From assembly GCA_949752795.1 (NCBI GenBank), contig OX457064.1, forward strand, positions 39,056,368 through 39,120,367: a stretch of 64,000 bases of DNA. Reading direction: 5' to 3'. Position 1 is the first letter of the stretch. Each line of letters opens with the position of its first letter. Shown here one piece after another: positions 47,190 to 58,460 of this stretch. The notes below the pieces were generated by a model, which was given only the letters and a program-made list of their open reading frames with translations, was not told where the DNA came from and did not search any database. The stretch is from Hyperoodon ampullatus. Taxonomy: Eukaryota; Chordata; Mammalia; Artiodactyla; Ziphiidae. A program made the position numbers and the translations under genes.

Positions 47190-48675
47190 GGACTTCCGGG
47201 TAAGATGGCGGAAGAGTAATACGCGGAGATCACCTTCCTCCCCATGGATACACCAAAAATACAGCTACACGTGGAACAACTCCTACAGAACACATACTGA
47301 ACGCTGGCAGAAGACCCCAGACCTCCCAAAAGGCAAGAAACTCCCCACATACCTGGGTAGGGCAAAGCGGAGAGATTCCCGCACAGAGGAGCGGTGCCGA
47401 GCTGCACTCACCAGCCCGAGAGGCTTGTCTGCTCGCCCGCCGGGGCGGGCGGCGCTGGAAGCTGAGGCTCGGGCTTCGGTCAGAGCGCAGGGAGAGGACT
47501 GGGGCTGGCGGCGAGAACTCAGCCTGAAGGGGGCTAATGCGCCACAGCTAGCCGGGAGGGAGTCCGGGAAAACCCTGGAGCTGCCGAAGAGGCAAGAGAC
47601 TTTTTCTTCCCTCTTGGTTTCCTGGTGCGCGAGGAGAGGGGATTAAGAGCGCTGCTTAAAGGGGCTCCACAGACGGGCGCGAGTCGCGGCTGAAAGCGCG
47701 GAGCCCGGAGACGGGCGTGGGACGCTGGGGCTGCTGCTGCCGCCGCCAAGAAGCCTGTGTGCGAGCGCAAGTCACTGTCCACACCGCCCTTCCGGGAGCC
47801 TGTTCAGCCTGCCACTGCCGGGGTCCCGGGATCCAGGGGCGGCTTCCCTGGGAGAACGCACGGCGCGCCTCGGGCTAGTGCAACGTCACGCTGACATCTG
47901 CCACTGCAGGCTCGCCCCGCACTCCGTGCCCCTCCCTCCCGCCCGGCATGAGTGAGCCAGAGTCCCCGAAGAGGCTGCTCCTTTAACCCTGTCCTGTCTG
48001 AGCGAAGAACAGACGCCCTCCGGCGACCTACACGCAGAGGCGGGGCCAAATCCAAAGCTGAGACCCAGGAGCTGTGAGAACAAAGAAGAGAAAGGGAAAC
48101 CTCTCCCAGCAGCCTCAGAAGCAGCGGATTAAAGCTCCACAATCAACTTGATGTACTCTGCATCTGTGGAATACATGAATACACAACAAATCATCCCAAA
48201 TTGAGGAGCCAGGAGTCAGTGCTGTGCCTCTGAGGTGGGAGAGCCAACTTCAGGACACTGGTCCACAAGAGACCTCCCAGCTCCACATAATATCGAACAG
48301 CGAAAATCTTCCAGAGATCTCCATCTCAACACCAGCACCCAGCTTCACTCAACGACCAGCAAGCTACAGTGCTGGACACCCTATGCCAAACAACTAGCAA
48401 GACAGGAACACAACGCCACCCATTAGCAGAAAGGTGGCCTAAAATCATAAAAAGTCCGCAGACACCCCAAAACACACCACTAGACGTGGACCTGCCCACC
48501 AGAAAGACAAGACCCAGCCTCATCCACCAGAACACAGGCACTAGTCCCCACCACCAGGAAGCCTACACAACCCACTAAACCAACCTTAGCCACTGGGGAC
48601 AGACACCAAAAACAACGGGAACTACGAACCTGCAGCCTGCAAAAAGGAGACCCCAAACACAGTAACATAAGCAAA
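47190..48675 (+). promoter_or_regulatory. L1 5'UTR/internal promoter (Y2)
   Basis: The first 900 or so bases are GC- and CpG-rich, in sharp contrast to the AT-rich flank. A YY1-like AAGATGGCGG lies at 47202-47211, 12 bp inside the 5' end, as in human L1. The 5'UTR lacks the 784 bp block found in Y1. It should drive rightward sense transcription by homology. Antisense activity toward the 30 kb interval is possible but not shown. Confidence 0.8.
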
Positions 48676-49590
48676 ATGAGAAGACAGAAAAACACACAGC
48701 AGGAGAAGGAGCAAGATAAAAACCCACCAGACCTAACAAATGAAGAGGTAATAGGCAGTCTACCTGAAAAAGAATTCAGAATAATGATGGTAAAGATGAT
48801 GCAAGATTCTATTTCCCAGATCCAAAATCTTGGAAATAGAATAGACAAAATGCAAGAAACAGTTAACAAGGACCTAGAAGAACTAAAGATGAATCAAGCA
48901 TCGATTAAAAACACAATAAATGAAATAAAAAATACTCTAGATGGGATCAATAGCAGAATAACTGAGGCAGAAGAACGGATAAGTGAGGTGGAAGATAAAA
49001 TAGTGGAAATAACTAATGCAGAGCAAAATAAAGAAAAAAGAATGAAAAGAATTGAGGACAGTCTCAGAGACCTCTGGGACAACATTAAATGCACCAACAT
49101 TCGAATCATAGGGGTTCCAGAAGAAGAAGAGAAAAAGAAAGGGACTGAGAAAATATTTGAAGAGATTATAGTTGAAAACTTCCCTAATATGGGAAAGGAA
49201 ATAGTTAATCAAGTCCAGGAGGCACAGAGAGTCCCATACAGAATAAATCCAAGGAGAAATACGCCAAGACACATATTAATCAAACTGTCAAAAATTAAAC
49301 ACAAAGAAATCATATTAAAAGCAGCAAGGCAAAAACAACAAATAACACACAAGGGAATCCCCATCAGGATAACAGCTGATCTCTCAGCAGAAACTCTACA
49401 AGCCAGAAGGGAGTGGCAGGACATAATTAAAGTGATGAAGGAGAAAAACCTGCAACCAAGATTACTCTACCCAGCAAGGATCTCATTCAGATTTGATGGA
49501 GAAATTAAAATGTTTACAGACAAGCAAAAGCTGAGAGAGTTCAGCACCACCAAACCAGCTTTACAACAAATGCTAAAGGAACTTCTCTAG
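48676..49590 (+). CDS. L1 ORF1p RNA-binding chaperone, intact (Y2)
   Basis: It encodes 304 residues from ATG 48676 to the stop at 49590. ORF1p forms trimers that coat L1 RNA in the cytoplasm and are required for retrotransposition. The N-terminus is basic and polar. A long coiled coil spans about residues 45-130 (heptad-like [39 protein letters not shown]). The RNA-recognition fold follows ([13 protein letters not shown], about 140-220; [12 protein letters not shown]). The C-terminal domain has [17 protein letters not shown] and [14 protein letters not shown]. No stop or frameshift is present. It ends 58 nt before ORF2, the same spacing as Y1. It is a complete product by length compared with other mammalian ORF1p; activity is inferred only. 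Confidence 0.96.
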   Translation: MRRQKNTQQEKEQDKNPPDLTNEEVIGSLPEKEFRIMMVKMMQDSISQIQNLGNRIDKMQETVNKDLEELKMNQASIKNTINEIKNTLDGINSRITEAEERISEVEDKIVEITNAEQNKEKRMKRIEDSLRDLWDNIKCTNIRIIGVPEEEEKKKGTEKIFEEIIVENFPNMGKEIVNQVQEAQRVPYRINPRRNTPRHILIKLSKIKHKEIILKAARQKQQITHKGIPIRITADLSAETLQARREWQDIIKVMKEKNLQPRLLYPARISFRFDGEIKMFTDKQKLREFSTTKPALQQMLKELL

Positions 49591-49648
49591 GCAAGAAACA
49601 CAACAGAAGGAAAAGACCTACAATAACGAACCCAAAACAATTAAGAAA

Positions 49649-52600
49649 ATGGGAATAGGAACATACATATCGATAATTACCTTAAATGTAAATGGACTAA
49701 ATGCTCCCACCAAAAGACACAGATTGGCTGAATGGATACAAAAACAAGACCCATATATATGCTGTCTACAAGAGACCCACTTCAGACCTAGAGACACATA
49801 CAGACTGAAAGTAAGGGGATGGAAAAAGATATTCCATGCAAATGGAAACCAAAAGAAAGCTGGAGTAGCAATTCTGATATCAGACAAAATAGACTTTAAA
49901 ATGAAGAGTACTAGAAGAGACAAAGAAGGACACTACATAATGATCAAGGGATCGATCCAAGAAGAAGATATAACAATTGTAAATATTTATGCACCAAACG
50001 TAGGAGCACCTCAATACATAAGGCAAATACTAACAGCCATAAAAGGAGAAATCAACAGTAACACAATCATAGTAGGGGACTTTAACACCCCACTTTCACC
50101 AATGGACAGATCATCCAAAATGAAAATAAATAAGGAAACACAAGCTTTAAATGATACATTAAACAAGATGGACTTAATTGATATTTATAGGACATTCCAT
50201 CCAAAAACAACAGAATACACATTTTTCTCAAGTGCTCATGGAACATTCTCCAGGATAGATCATATCTTGGGTCACAAATCAAGCCTTGGTAAATTTAAGA
50301 AAATTGAAATTGTATCAAGTATCTTTTCTGACCACAATGCTATGAGACTAGATATCAATTACAGGAAAAGAGCTGTAAAAAATACAAACACATGGAGGCT
50401 AAACAATACACTACTTAATAACGAAGTGATCACTGAAGAAATCAAAGAGGAAATTAAAAAATACCTAGAAACAAATGACCATGGAGACACGACGACCCAA
50501 AACCTATGGGATGCAGCAAAAGCACTTCTAAGAGGGAAGTTTATAGCAATACAATCCCACCTTAAGAAACAGGAAACATCTCGAATAAACAACCTAACCT
50601 TGCACCTAAAGCAATTAGAGAAAGAAGAACAAAAACATCCCAAAGTTAGCAGAAGGAAAGAAATCATAAAAATCAGATCAGAAATAAATGAAAAAGAAAT
50701 GAAGGAAACGATAGCAAAGATCCATAAAACTAAAAGCTGGTTCTTTGAGAAGATAAACAAAATTGACAAACCATTAGCCAGACTCATCAAGAAAAAAAGG
50801 GAGAAGACTCAAATCAATAGAATTAGAAATGAAAAAGGAGAAGTAACAACTGACACTGCAGAAATACAAAAGATCATGAGAGATTCTTACAAGCAACTCT
50901 ATGCCAATAAAATGGACAACCTGGAAGAAATGGACAAATTCTTAGAAATGCACAACCTGCCAAGACTGAATCAGGAAGAAATAGAAAATATGAACAGACC
51001 AATCACAAGCACTGAAATTGAAACTGTGATAAAAAATCTTCCAACAAACAAAAGCCCAGGACCAGATGGCTTCACAGGCGAATTCTATCAAGCATTTAGA
51101 GAAGAGCTAACACCTATCCTTCTCAAACTCTTCCAAAATATAGCAGAGGGAGGAACACTCCCAAACTCATTCTACGAGGCCACCATCACCCTGATACCAA
51201 AACCAGACAAGGATGTCACAAAGAAAGAAAACTACAGGCCAATATCACTGATGAACATAGATGCAAAAATCCTCAACAAAATACTAGCAAACAGAATCCA
51301 ACAGCACATTAAAAGGATCATACACCATGATCAAGTGGGGTTTATTCCAGGAATGCAGGGATTCTTCAATATACGCAAATCAATCAACGTGATACACCAT
51401 ATTAACAAATTGAAGGAGAAAAACCATATGATCATCTCAATAGATGCAGAGAAAGCTTTCGACAAAATTCAACACCCATTTATGATAAAAACCCTGCAGA
51501 AAGTAGGCATAGAGGGAACTTTCCTCAACATAATAAAGGCCATATATGACAAACCCACAGCCAGCATCGTGCTCAATGGTGAAAAACTGAAACCATTTCC
51601 ACTGAAATCAGGAACAAGACAAGGTTGCCCACTCTTATTCAACATAGTTTTGGAAGTTTTAGCCACAGCAATCAGAGAAGAAAAGGAAATAAAAGGAATC
51701 CAAATCGGAAAAGAAGAAGTAAAGCTGTCACTGTTTGCAGATGACATGATACTATACATAGAGAATCCTAAAGATGCTACCAGAAAACTACTAGAGCTAA
51801 TCAATGAATTTGGTAAAGTGGCAGGATACAAAATTAATGCACAGAAATCTGTGGCATTCCTATATACTAATGATGAAAAATCTGAAAGTGAAATCAAGGA
51901 AACACTCCCATTTACCATTGCAAGAAAAAGAATAAAATATCTAGGAATAAACCTACCTAAGGAGACAAAAGACCTGTATGCAGAAAATTATAAGACACTG
52001 ATGAAAGAAATTAAAGATGATACAAATAGATGGAGAGATGTACCATGTTCTTGGATTGGAAGAATCAACATTGTGAAAATGACTCTACTACCCAAAGCAA
52101 TCTACAGATTCAATGCAATCCCTATCAAACTACCACTGGCATTTTTCACAGAACTAGAACAAAAAATTTCACAATTTGTATGGAAACACAAAAGACCCCG
52201 AATAGCCAAAGCAATCTTGAGAACGAAAAATGGAGCTGGAGGAATCAGGCTCCCTGACTTCAGACTATACTACAAAGCTACAGTAATCAAGACAGTATGG
52301 TACTGGCACAAAAACAGAAAGATAGATCAATGGAACAGGATAGAAAGCCCAGAGATAAACCCACGGACATATGGTCACCTTATCTTTGATAAAGGAGGCA
52401 GGAATGTACAGTGGAGAAAGGACAGTCTCTTCAATAAGTGGTGCTGGGAAAACTGGATAGGGACATGTAAAAGTATGAGATTAGATCACTCCCTAACACC
52501 ATACACAAAAATAAGCTCAAAATGGATTAAAGACCTAAATGTAAGGCCAGAAACTATCAAACTCTTAGAGGAAAACATAGGTAGAACACTCTATGACATA

Positions 52601-53458
52601 AATCACAGCAAGATCCTTTTTGACCCACCTCCTAGAGAAATGGAAATAAAGACAAAAATAAACACATGGGACCTAATGAAACTTAAAAGCTTTTGCACAG
52701 CAAAGGAAACCATAAACAAGACCAAAAGACAACCCTCAGAATGGGAGAAAATATTTGCAAATGGAGCAACTGACAAAGGATTAATCTCCAAAATTTATAA
52801 GCTGCTCATGCAGCTCAATAACAAAAAAACAAACAACCCAATCCAAAAATGGGCAGAAGACCTAAATAGACATTTCTCCACAGAAGATATACAGACTGCC
52901 AACAAACACATGAAAGGATGCTCAACATCTTTACTCATTAGAGAAATGCAAATCAAAACTACAATGAGATATCATCTTACACCAGTCAGAATGGCCATCA
53001 TCAAAAAATCTAGAAACAATAAATGCTGGAGAGGGTGTGGAAAAAAGGGAACCCTCTTGCACTGCTGGTGGGAATGTGAATTGGTACAGCCACTATGGAG
53101 AACGGTATGGAGGTTCCTTAAAAAACTACAAATAGAACTACCATATGACCCAGCAATCCCACTACTGGGCATATACCCTGAGAAAACCATAATTCAAAAA
53201 GAGACATGTACCAAAATGTTCATAGCAGCCCTATTTACAATAGCCCGGAGATGGAAACAACCTAAGTGTCCATCATCGGATGAATGGGTAAAGAAGATGT
53301 GGCACATATATACAATGGAATATTACTCAGCCATAAAAAGAAATGAAATTGAGCTATTTGTAATGAGGTGGATGGACCTAGAGTCTGTCATACAGAGTGA
53401 AGTAAGTCAGAAAGAGAAAGACAAATACTGTATGCTGACACATATATATGGAATTTAA
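49649..53458 (+). CDS. L1 ORF2p, open but missing three RT residues (Y2)
   Basis: It encodes 1269 residues from the ATG at 49649. The endonuclease residues are in place: N13 (TLNVNG), E42 (LQETH), D144 and N146 (GDFNT), D228 and H229 (SDHNAM). The RT FADD is at 696-699. The C-terminal Cys/His motif is C1126, C1130, H1138, C1143. However, the conserved motif that reads [14 protein letters not shown] in Y1 is shortened to [11 protein letters not shown] at about 655-665. Nine bases were lost around 51629-51635. This motif packs at the RT active site in LINE and group II RTs, so loss of three residues probably abolishes or cripples RT. The endonuclease may still work. The frame is otherwise undamaged. 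Confidence 0.95.
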   Translation: MGIGTYISIITLNVNGLNAPTKRHRLAEWIQKQDPYICCLQETHFRPRDTYRLKVRGWKKIFHANGNQKKAGVAILISDKIDFKMKSTRRDKEGHYIMIKGSIQEEDITIVNIYAPNVGAPQYIRQILTAIKGEINSNTIIVGDFNTPLSPMDRSSKMKINKETQALNDTLNKMDLIDIYRTFHPKTTEYTFFSSAHGTFSRIDHILGHKSSLGKFKKIEIVSSIFSDHNAMRLDINYRKRAVKNTNTWRLNNTLLNNEVITEEIKEEIKKYLETNDHGDTTTQNLWDAAKALLRGKFIAIQSHLKKQETSRINNLTLHLKQLEKEEQKHPKVSRRKEIIKIRSEINEKEMKETIAKIHKTKSWFFEKINKIDKPLARLIKKKREKTQINRIRNEKGEVTTDTAEIQKIMRDSYKQLYANKMDNLEEMDKFLEMHNLPRLNQEEIENMNRPITSTEIETVIKNLPTNKSPGPDGFTGEFYQAFREELTPILLKLFQNIAEGGTLPNSFYEATITLIPKPDKDVTKKENYRPISLMNIDAKILNKILANRIQQHIKRIIHHDQVGFIPGMQGFFNIRKSINVIHHINKLKEKNHMIISIDAEKAFDKIQHPFMIKTLQKVGIEGTFLNIIKAIYDKPTASIVLNGEKLKPFPLKSGTRQGCPLLFNIVLEVLATAIREEKEIKGIQIGKEEVKLSLFADDMILYIENPKDATRKLLELINEFGKVAGYKINAQKSVAFLYTNDEKSESEIKETLPFTIARKRIKYLGINLPKETKDLYAENYKTLMKEIKDDTNRWRDVPCSWIGRINIVKMTLLPKAIYRFNAIPIKLPLAFFTELEQKISQFVWKHKRPRIAKAILRTKNGAGGIRLPDFRLYYKATVIKTVWYWHKNRKIDQWNRIESPEINPRTYGHLIFDKGGRNVQWRKDSLFNKWCWENWIGTCKSMRLDHSLTPYTKISSKWIKDLNVRPETIKLLEENIGRTLYDINHSKILFDPPPREMEIKTKINTWDLMKLKSFCTAKETINKTKRQPSEWEKIFANGATDKGLISKIYKLLMQLNNKKTNNPIQKWAEDLNRHFSTEDIQTANKHMKGCSTSLLIREMQIKTTMRYHLTPVRMAIIKKSRNNKCWRGCGKKGTLLHCWWECELVQPLWRTVWRFLKKLQIELPYDPAIPLLGIYPEKTIIQKETCTKMFIAALFTIARRWKQPKCPSSDEWVKKMWHIYTMEYYSAIKRNEIELFVMRWMDLESVIQSEVSQKEKDKYCMLTHIYGI

Positions 53459-53792
53459 GGAAAAAAAATGTCATGAAGAACATAGGGGTAAGACAGAAAT
53501 AAAGACACAGACCTACTTGAGAATGGACTTGAGGATATGGGGAGGGGGAAGGGTAAGCTGTGACAAAGCGAAAGAGAGGCATGGATATATATACACTACC
53601 AAACGTAAGGTAGATAGATAGTGGGAAGCAGCCACAGAGCACAGGGAGATCAGCTGGGTGCTTTGTGACTGCCTGGAGGGGTGGGATGGGGAGGGTGGGA
53701 GGGAGGGAGATGCATGAGGGAAGGGATGTGGGAACAGATGTATATGTATGACTGATTCACTTTGTTATAAAGCAGAAACTAATTAAAAAAAA
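53459..53792 (+). other. L1 3'UTR with G-rich tracts and short tail (Y2)
   Basis: The 3'UTR holds two G-rich purine tracts (53538-53553 and 53677-53708) that could form G-quadruplexes, a known feature of mammalian L1 3'UTRs. It ends GTTATAAAGCAGAAACTAATT followed by A. Older L1s in this window continue for about 40 bp after this point to CCAATAAAGAT. Here the only hexamer at the end is ATTAAA (53782-53787), overlapping the tail. Confidence 0.85.
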
Positions 53793-53804
53793 AAGATTAT
53801 TGGA

Positions 53805-54227
53805 CAATGTATTTCATGTAACATTCATTTATTTGCCACATTTTATAGATATTCACTTCAACTTACGGTTATGCTGGCAGACACCCCAAATCTTGCTCTG
53901 GCTCCAAGTGGCTTTGGGCCTCGGGTTATTAATTCACTATCAAGAGTCCAGTCTACGATATATAACACAAACATCTATACGATTTCTCAGAATCGGACCC
54001 AGGACTCCTGCCACATGGGCTTCGGTTGTCAGCCTAAAATCTGTTGTCGACGTATAGTTTGTTTTGTAAAAAAAGAGTAGAAAGCTAATCAATGGCATCT
54101 GGCCAGAGTAATCTGATCCTGGACTAGCCTCTGAGTGAGCAGGAAAAGCCATACAAAATTCAGGTTCACACAGACCTTTTATTTCTAATTTTAATATGAG
54201 ATCAAGATACCTTAAAATAAAGAAATT
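53805..54227. other. Intergenic, no recognised gene
   Basis: Unique DNA that continues the flank upstream of Y2. Overlapping short frames at 53800-54080 have no recognised domain. Confidence 0.5.
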
Positions 54228-54776
54228 GATCACGTAGGGGAGGAAAAATCGTTTTCCCTCTACTCTTCTAGGTTCTTGTCTGAGACACCCCCCACCCCCG
54301 ACCTCCAATAAAAGACAGATTAACAGGAGAAAAACAACAGAAGTTTAATAACATATATGCCTCCTGGATGCATGGGAGAGACACAGAAAAACTGAGCAAC
54401 TCCCAGAAACGGCCCAAGCCATCACCTCAAGTACCTTCTCCAACTAAAGGCTAAAGAAAGATATATGGATGGGGACAGGGAAGCCAGTTATGGGAGGTTA
54501 CTATGAAAAGCACAATCGACAAGGGTTAGGTTGTCATGCAGATCTAAGTCTGTGCCTTCTCCATAGAGAAGAGTTTCTGGAGATATAGTCATTCTTCTCT
54601 TCCAGGTACAGAGAAGGAGACACCCTTATAAACGTAAATGTCTCTTACAAAAGGGTAATTTCTACTTGGTTTTCATAGCTTCTCCCTTGTCTCTTGTTTC
54701 TTATAAGTAACCAGGCTAAAATAATCCTTGTGCTAAGGAGGCAAATTTGGGGGGTGGTAAATTCCACCCCCCTTCA
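54228..54776 (-). mobile_element. Probable solo LTR (ERV-type)
   Basis: On the minus strand the block starts TGAAGGGGGGTGGAATTTAC and runs to CCTCCCCTACGTGATCA. Near its end are CTTCTGTTGTTTTTCTCCTG, TCTGTCTTTTATTGG and CAAGAACCTAGAAGAG, phrases typical of the R-U5 part of gammaretrovirus-like LTRs. TG...CA ends are possible, but I found no TSD. No internal viral genes lie beside it. Family not assigned. Confidence 0.45.
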
Positions 54777-57241
54777 ATCCCTTGGTAATAAGAGTCAATC
54801 ACTGAGTGGATTAAGAAGTTAATGATGACACCATTAGAGAATCATTTTCTTACAGACAGTGACTGATACTTCAAAAGAATGTTATAGCTATATGTTATCA
54901 AGCTCTTCAAAAAATTAAATTTCCCAAGTGAAGAAAATGACAGATTGGCCCACCCTTGTTGAAAAAGATGCAAAAGAAGACGGAATTACATTTCTTGCTT
55001 CGCAAAATATTCCAGGAGTGTTTTTTTTTATCAGCAGGTGGCGCTGCCAACATATTACTTTACTGAAATTAAAAGGTGACAATGGCCACTTTCTTTAATC
55101 CCTTTATTATATAGGAAATTTGGAATAAGTTATTAATTTCTTGTCAGTGTCATGCTTGGAATAATTTTTTGTCATTGTCATGCTTTATCACTCTTGGTAT
55201 TAGCAAGCTACCTCCAAAGTTCTAAAATCCTAAGAAATTTAATTAAATTGATACACAGAAAGGGCCTTTAAAACATTATCTTTTTTAGTAGTAGTATTAA
55301 CTAACATGGATTGGGTATTTTCTACGGGGTAGGCACTTTAGTGGGTCTTCACATAAGTTTCTTACTTAATCTTAACAAACTGAGAGTGTGTTATTTCCAT
55401 TTTAAAAAGGAGAAAACTGAGGCTTAGGTAAGTGACATTCTTTGCCCAAGGCACACACTGCTTGTAAGAGAAACAGGGTTCAAAGTGAGGTCTCGCCCTT
55501 TCAAAGTGCATGTCCTTAAGCACGTTGCCCCCATGTCACACATAGTGCCACAGTGCTATAGTATTGCCAACACTGTGGAAAAGACATCTCAAAGACAGGC
55601 TTGCTAGATGAATATACAGTCAGGTCATCTTAAACCACCAAACACACAAATGACACTAATTCAAATCGTTTAAAAAGCTAATTTAACTCCTAAATCCTGT
55701 TTGTATCCAGAATCCATTCAAAGCTTAAAACAAGTCTGACCCCATTTCTGTTTTGAGAAAATAAAGAATGAAAAGTGATATCCCACTGAGTCAGAGGGAA
55801 CAAAGACCTTGAACAGCATTCAAAATAAAAGGCAACCTGAAAGAGAAATAATGCAAACTCCACTGAATGTGTGCGCAGAAAGGAACTGAGTTAATGAGAC
55901 AGTCTGTCCAGTACTGAAGAAAAGAGAAAGAAGTAGGTTGTTTGCATACTTAAAATTTGACCTTTTCAAGATCAGATATTTTTCTGAACTGCAAAAGGGA
56001 AAAACCAGTAATTTGCCTGTTGTGACACTATTGAGTACAAAGTTAGATAGGTAATGCCAAAGTTGAAGAAAAAAACAAGCAAGGGACAGGCATAAGGATT
56101 CTACGTTTTTCTAATAGACAAATGCTATGTGTTGATTATAAAGGTTATCTGATAAAAATAAATTCAACACAGCAAGAGAGTTTATCCTTCCATCTAAAAA
56201 AAATGGTTAGTCATGTCTGAAGTGAAGATAAATTGGGGACTTAAACGCTAGTACTCCATAGCCTGTTCAGTCACTTAATGCCATCACCTCTCGGGACAAG
56301 AAAGGACACTCCAGGGTCATGAACGCTGTTTTAATAAATTGAGTAAGGTTTTCTCCCCAGGCACCTGGGATGGACCCTAGTGAGCTAGACCAGAGCCTGT
56401 TGTTTCTCTCATTTCCCTGGTATAACACAAAAACCAAACACTCCCTTTATCAGAAGCTGTACCTAAACACTGGCTCTTGACATATACCTTTTCAGGAGCA
56501 AATCAGGACAGATCTGAGATGTGAGAAAACTCTCTTGGGCTTTTCCAGGACAGTAAGGCGCTTCTATGCCTGACAGATCACACAAATTGCTTGGGAGTCT
56601 CCGGCACACAAAAGCACAGCTTCTGATTTATTCAGCCCTCACACTGTCCTCCTCCACGCCAGCCTCAGAGCCCAGCAGTTTTCTTCCTTTCGATACAATT
56701 TCTGGTACGTTGACCAAGCATAAATCATGCCGTATTCAAAACACAACTGTATTTTGGGCTCCTTTCACACTTTAACATGTAGTCAGTGGGGATAACCCTT
56801 ATTTGCTCCTGGAAAACCAGCAGGTTCCGTGCCGTTTCTGCTCACTCTTAGGTGATACGCAGTTCTGCATATACACTGGAGGTTGCCTACAGACTCATTT
56901 CAAAAATTAAACTTTCAATTCAAAATATTAATCAAAACTCTTTTGATTAATCACAGTCTTGGCCCTTCCCCTGGTTTAGGCTAGCTTCAGAAGCCTACAC
57001 TGGGGGGAAAAAAGCACAGCTGGATTCTCTTTCTCCCTCAGGCACATATCTCCCTCCTGTCTCCTCCCTGTTTCCTAGCTAGTTTCTTCTTCCTTCTGAG
57101 ATGGGTGAGCATGCGGGAGGGGGGGATATGCGGACAAGATGAGGCAGAGCCAAGTATAGAAAACAGTTGGGAAATATTTCACTTGAACTGGGACTATTTT
57201 AAGCTGGCTTCCCACACTCCGGGCCTGGCAGAAGTTCAGGG
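54777..57241. other. Intergenic with one MIR
   Basis: Mostly unique. An antisense MIR lies at about 55290-55500 (GGGGTAGGCACTTTAGTGGG, CCATTTTAAAAAGGAGAAAA, CTGAGGCTTAGGTAAGTGAC, TTTGCCCAAGGCACACACTG). No gene recognised. Confidence 0.55.
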
Positions 57242-57600
57242 CTAACTCTCTTGCAGGGACACGGACGTAGGCTCTTCAGAGGGGCTTCTCACTGGAGACT
57301 CCTCTGAAGTTCCCTCGACTAAGGCAGGTGCTTCTCCATGCTGGGCTGGCACTCCCAACTCCTTCCTCGACCCTGAAGTGTTGGGTTTTTCTCCCCCTGC
57401 ACTGCTGCTCCCCTGCTGGCAGCTCTCTTTGAACACAAGATGTCCCCGTTGGTAAAGCCCACATCTAGACCACAGGAAACAACTATGCACCCCACGTCCT
57501 TCCAGCAAACCTTGGGGTGAGGCTGAGCCTGTTGCAGCTGCAGCTTCATCGTCAGCACAGAGACCTCATCCAAATACTTTATATTCATGAAGATACCAGG
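57242..57600 (-). other. GC-richer segment with overlapping open frames
   Basis: Two overlapping minus-strand frames are open. One, ATG-started, spans 57588-57319 (MNIKYLDEVSVLTMKLQLQQ...). The other, 57508-57242, has no ATG at its start and ends in a Ser/Glu/Pro-rich stretch (SEESPVRSPSEEPTSVSLQES, written only in part). The composition of the second resembles a disordered protein C-terminus. It could be a terminal exon or a pseudogene piece, but I recognise no family, and chance is equally possible. Confidence 0.25.
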
Positions 57601-58447
57601 ATTCCAGAATCACAGAGCAGATGCTGGCTTCTTCTGTACCCATAGCCTATGGTATATGTTACATCATACATTGTAACACTTTGTGACAATGCTTTGGGAA
57701 ATGTTTTAACCAGTTCTACAATTCTTCACAGTAAATAGTCTTGGCTTCTCAGAAATTGTTGGAGTAACATAGTGGAGACTGAAACCACTCTGGCTTTTGG
57801 ACTCATAATTTTTATTTACTTCATGACACAAGCCAGCATCATCAGAGTAGTAAAGGAAATATCTTAATTTCAGCTCAGACAGTAATATTTACCAAAGTTT
57901 AAACCCTGTTCTACTTTACAGTATCTTTCATAAACATCCTTGCCCAATAACTTAGATCCTAAATAATCATAATCTTAAAATAGAGACTTTGAGAATTATT
58001 GTACCCCAGGAATATCTTCTGGTGATTATGGAGCCCTTGAAATGCTAATGCAAATAGCAAAAGGCAATGAACACTTGAGAATAGCTGAGTTGATCTAGGC
58101 ACCCCAGTTTTCTTGACGATTGAGACACTGCTCAGAGCTAGAGGGCTTCTCCCCAACATCAAAAGAGGCTGTGATCATGGAACAATGTGTGCATAGGGAT
58201 GGAATGGAGGAGTGGTGGCACTCATATAGTGTATATACCATTGCTAATCTAGAAGCAGAGCAACAAGTCAACTACGCACAATGGAAGAGAGTCACTATTG
58301 TCCTAGAGAAATGATTAGAGAGAAAACAGAAGGGAAAAAGGAAGAAAGACTAGGTTTTTTGTTTTTGCTAGTTTAGCAATAAATCTTAGTTTTCACAGTT
58401 TCCCATCTGTAAACTCAAGTGAACTTGAACTTGGAGAAATCTATCAT
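57601..58447. other. Intergenic, no recognised gene
   Basis: Unique AT-rich DNA up to the TSD of the second inverted L1. Confidence 0.5.
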
Positions 58448-58460
58448 GAGATAACTGATA

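Larger units (their letters stand above)
47190..53792 (+). mobile_element. Young full-length L1 (copy Y2)
   Basis: This is a complete 6.6 kb element: 5'UTR 47190-48675, ORF1 48676-49590, a 58 bp spacer, ORF2 49649-53458, and a 3'UTR with a short A tail to 53792. The 12 bp TSD AAGATTATTGGA is at 47178-47189 and 53793-53804. The inferred nick site on the bottom strand is TCTT/AA, one base from the L1 endonuclease consensus TTTT/AA. Both frames are open, so it is the most intact element here, but ORF2 carries a 9 bp deletion in the RT domain. Confidence 0.96.
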
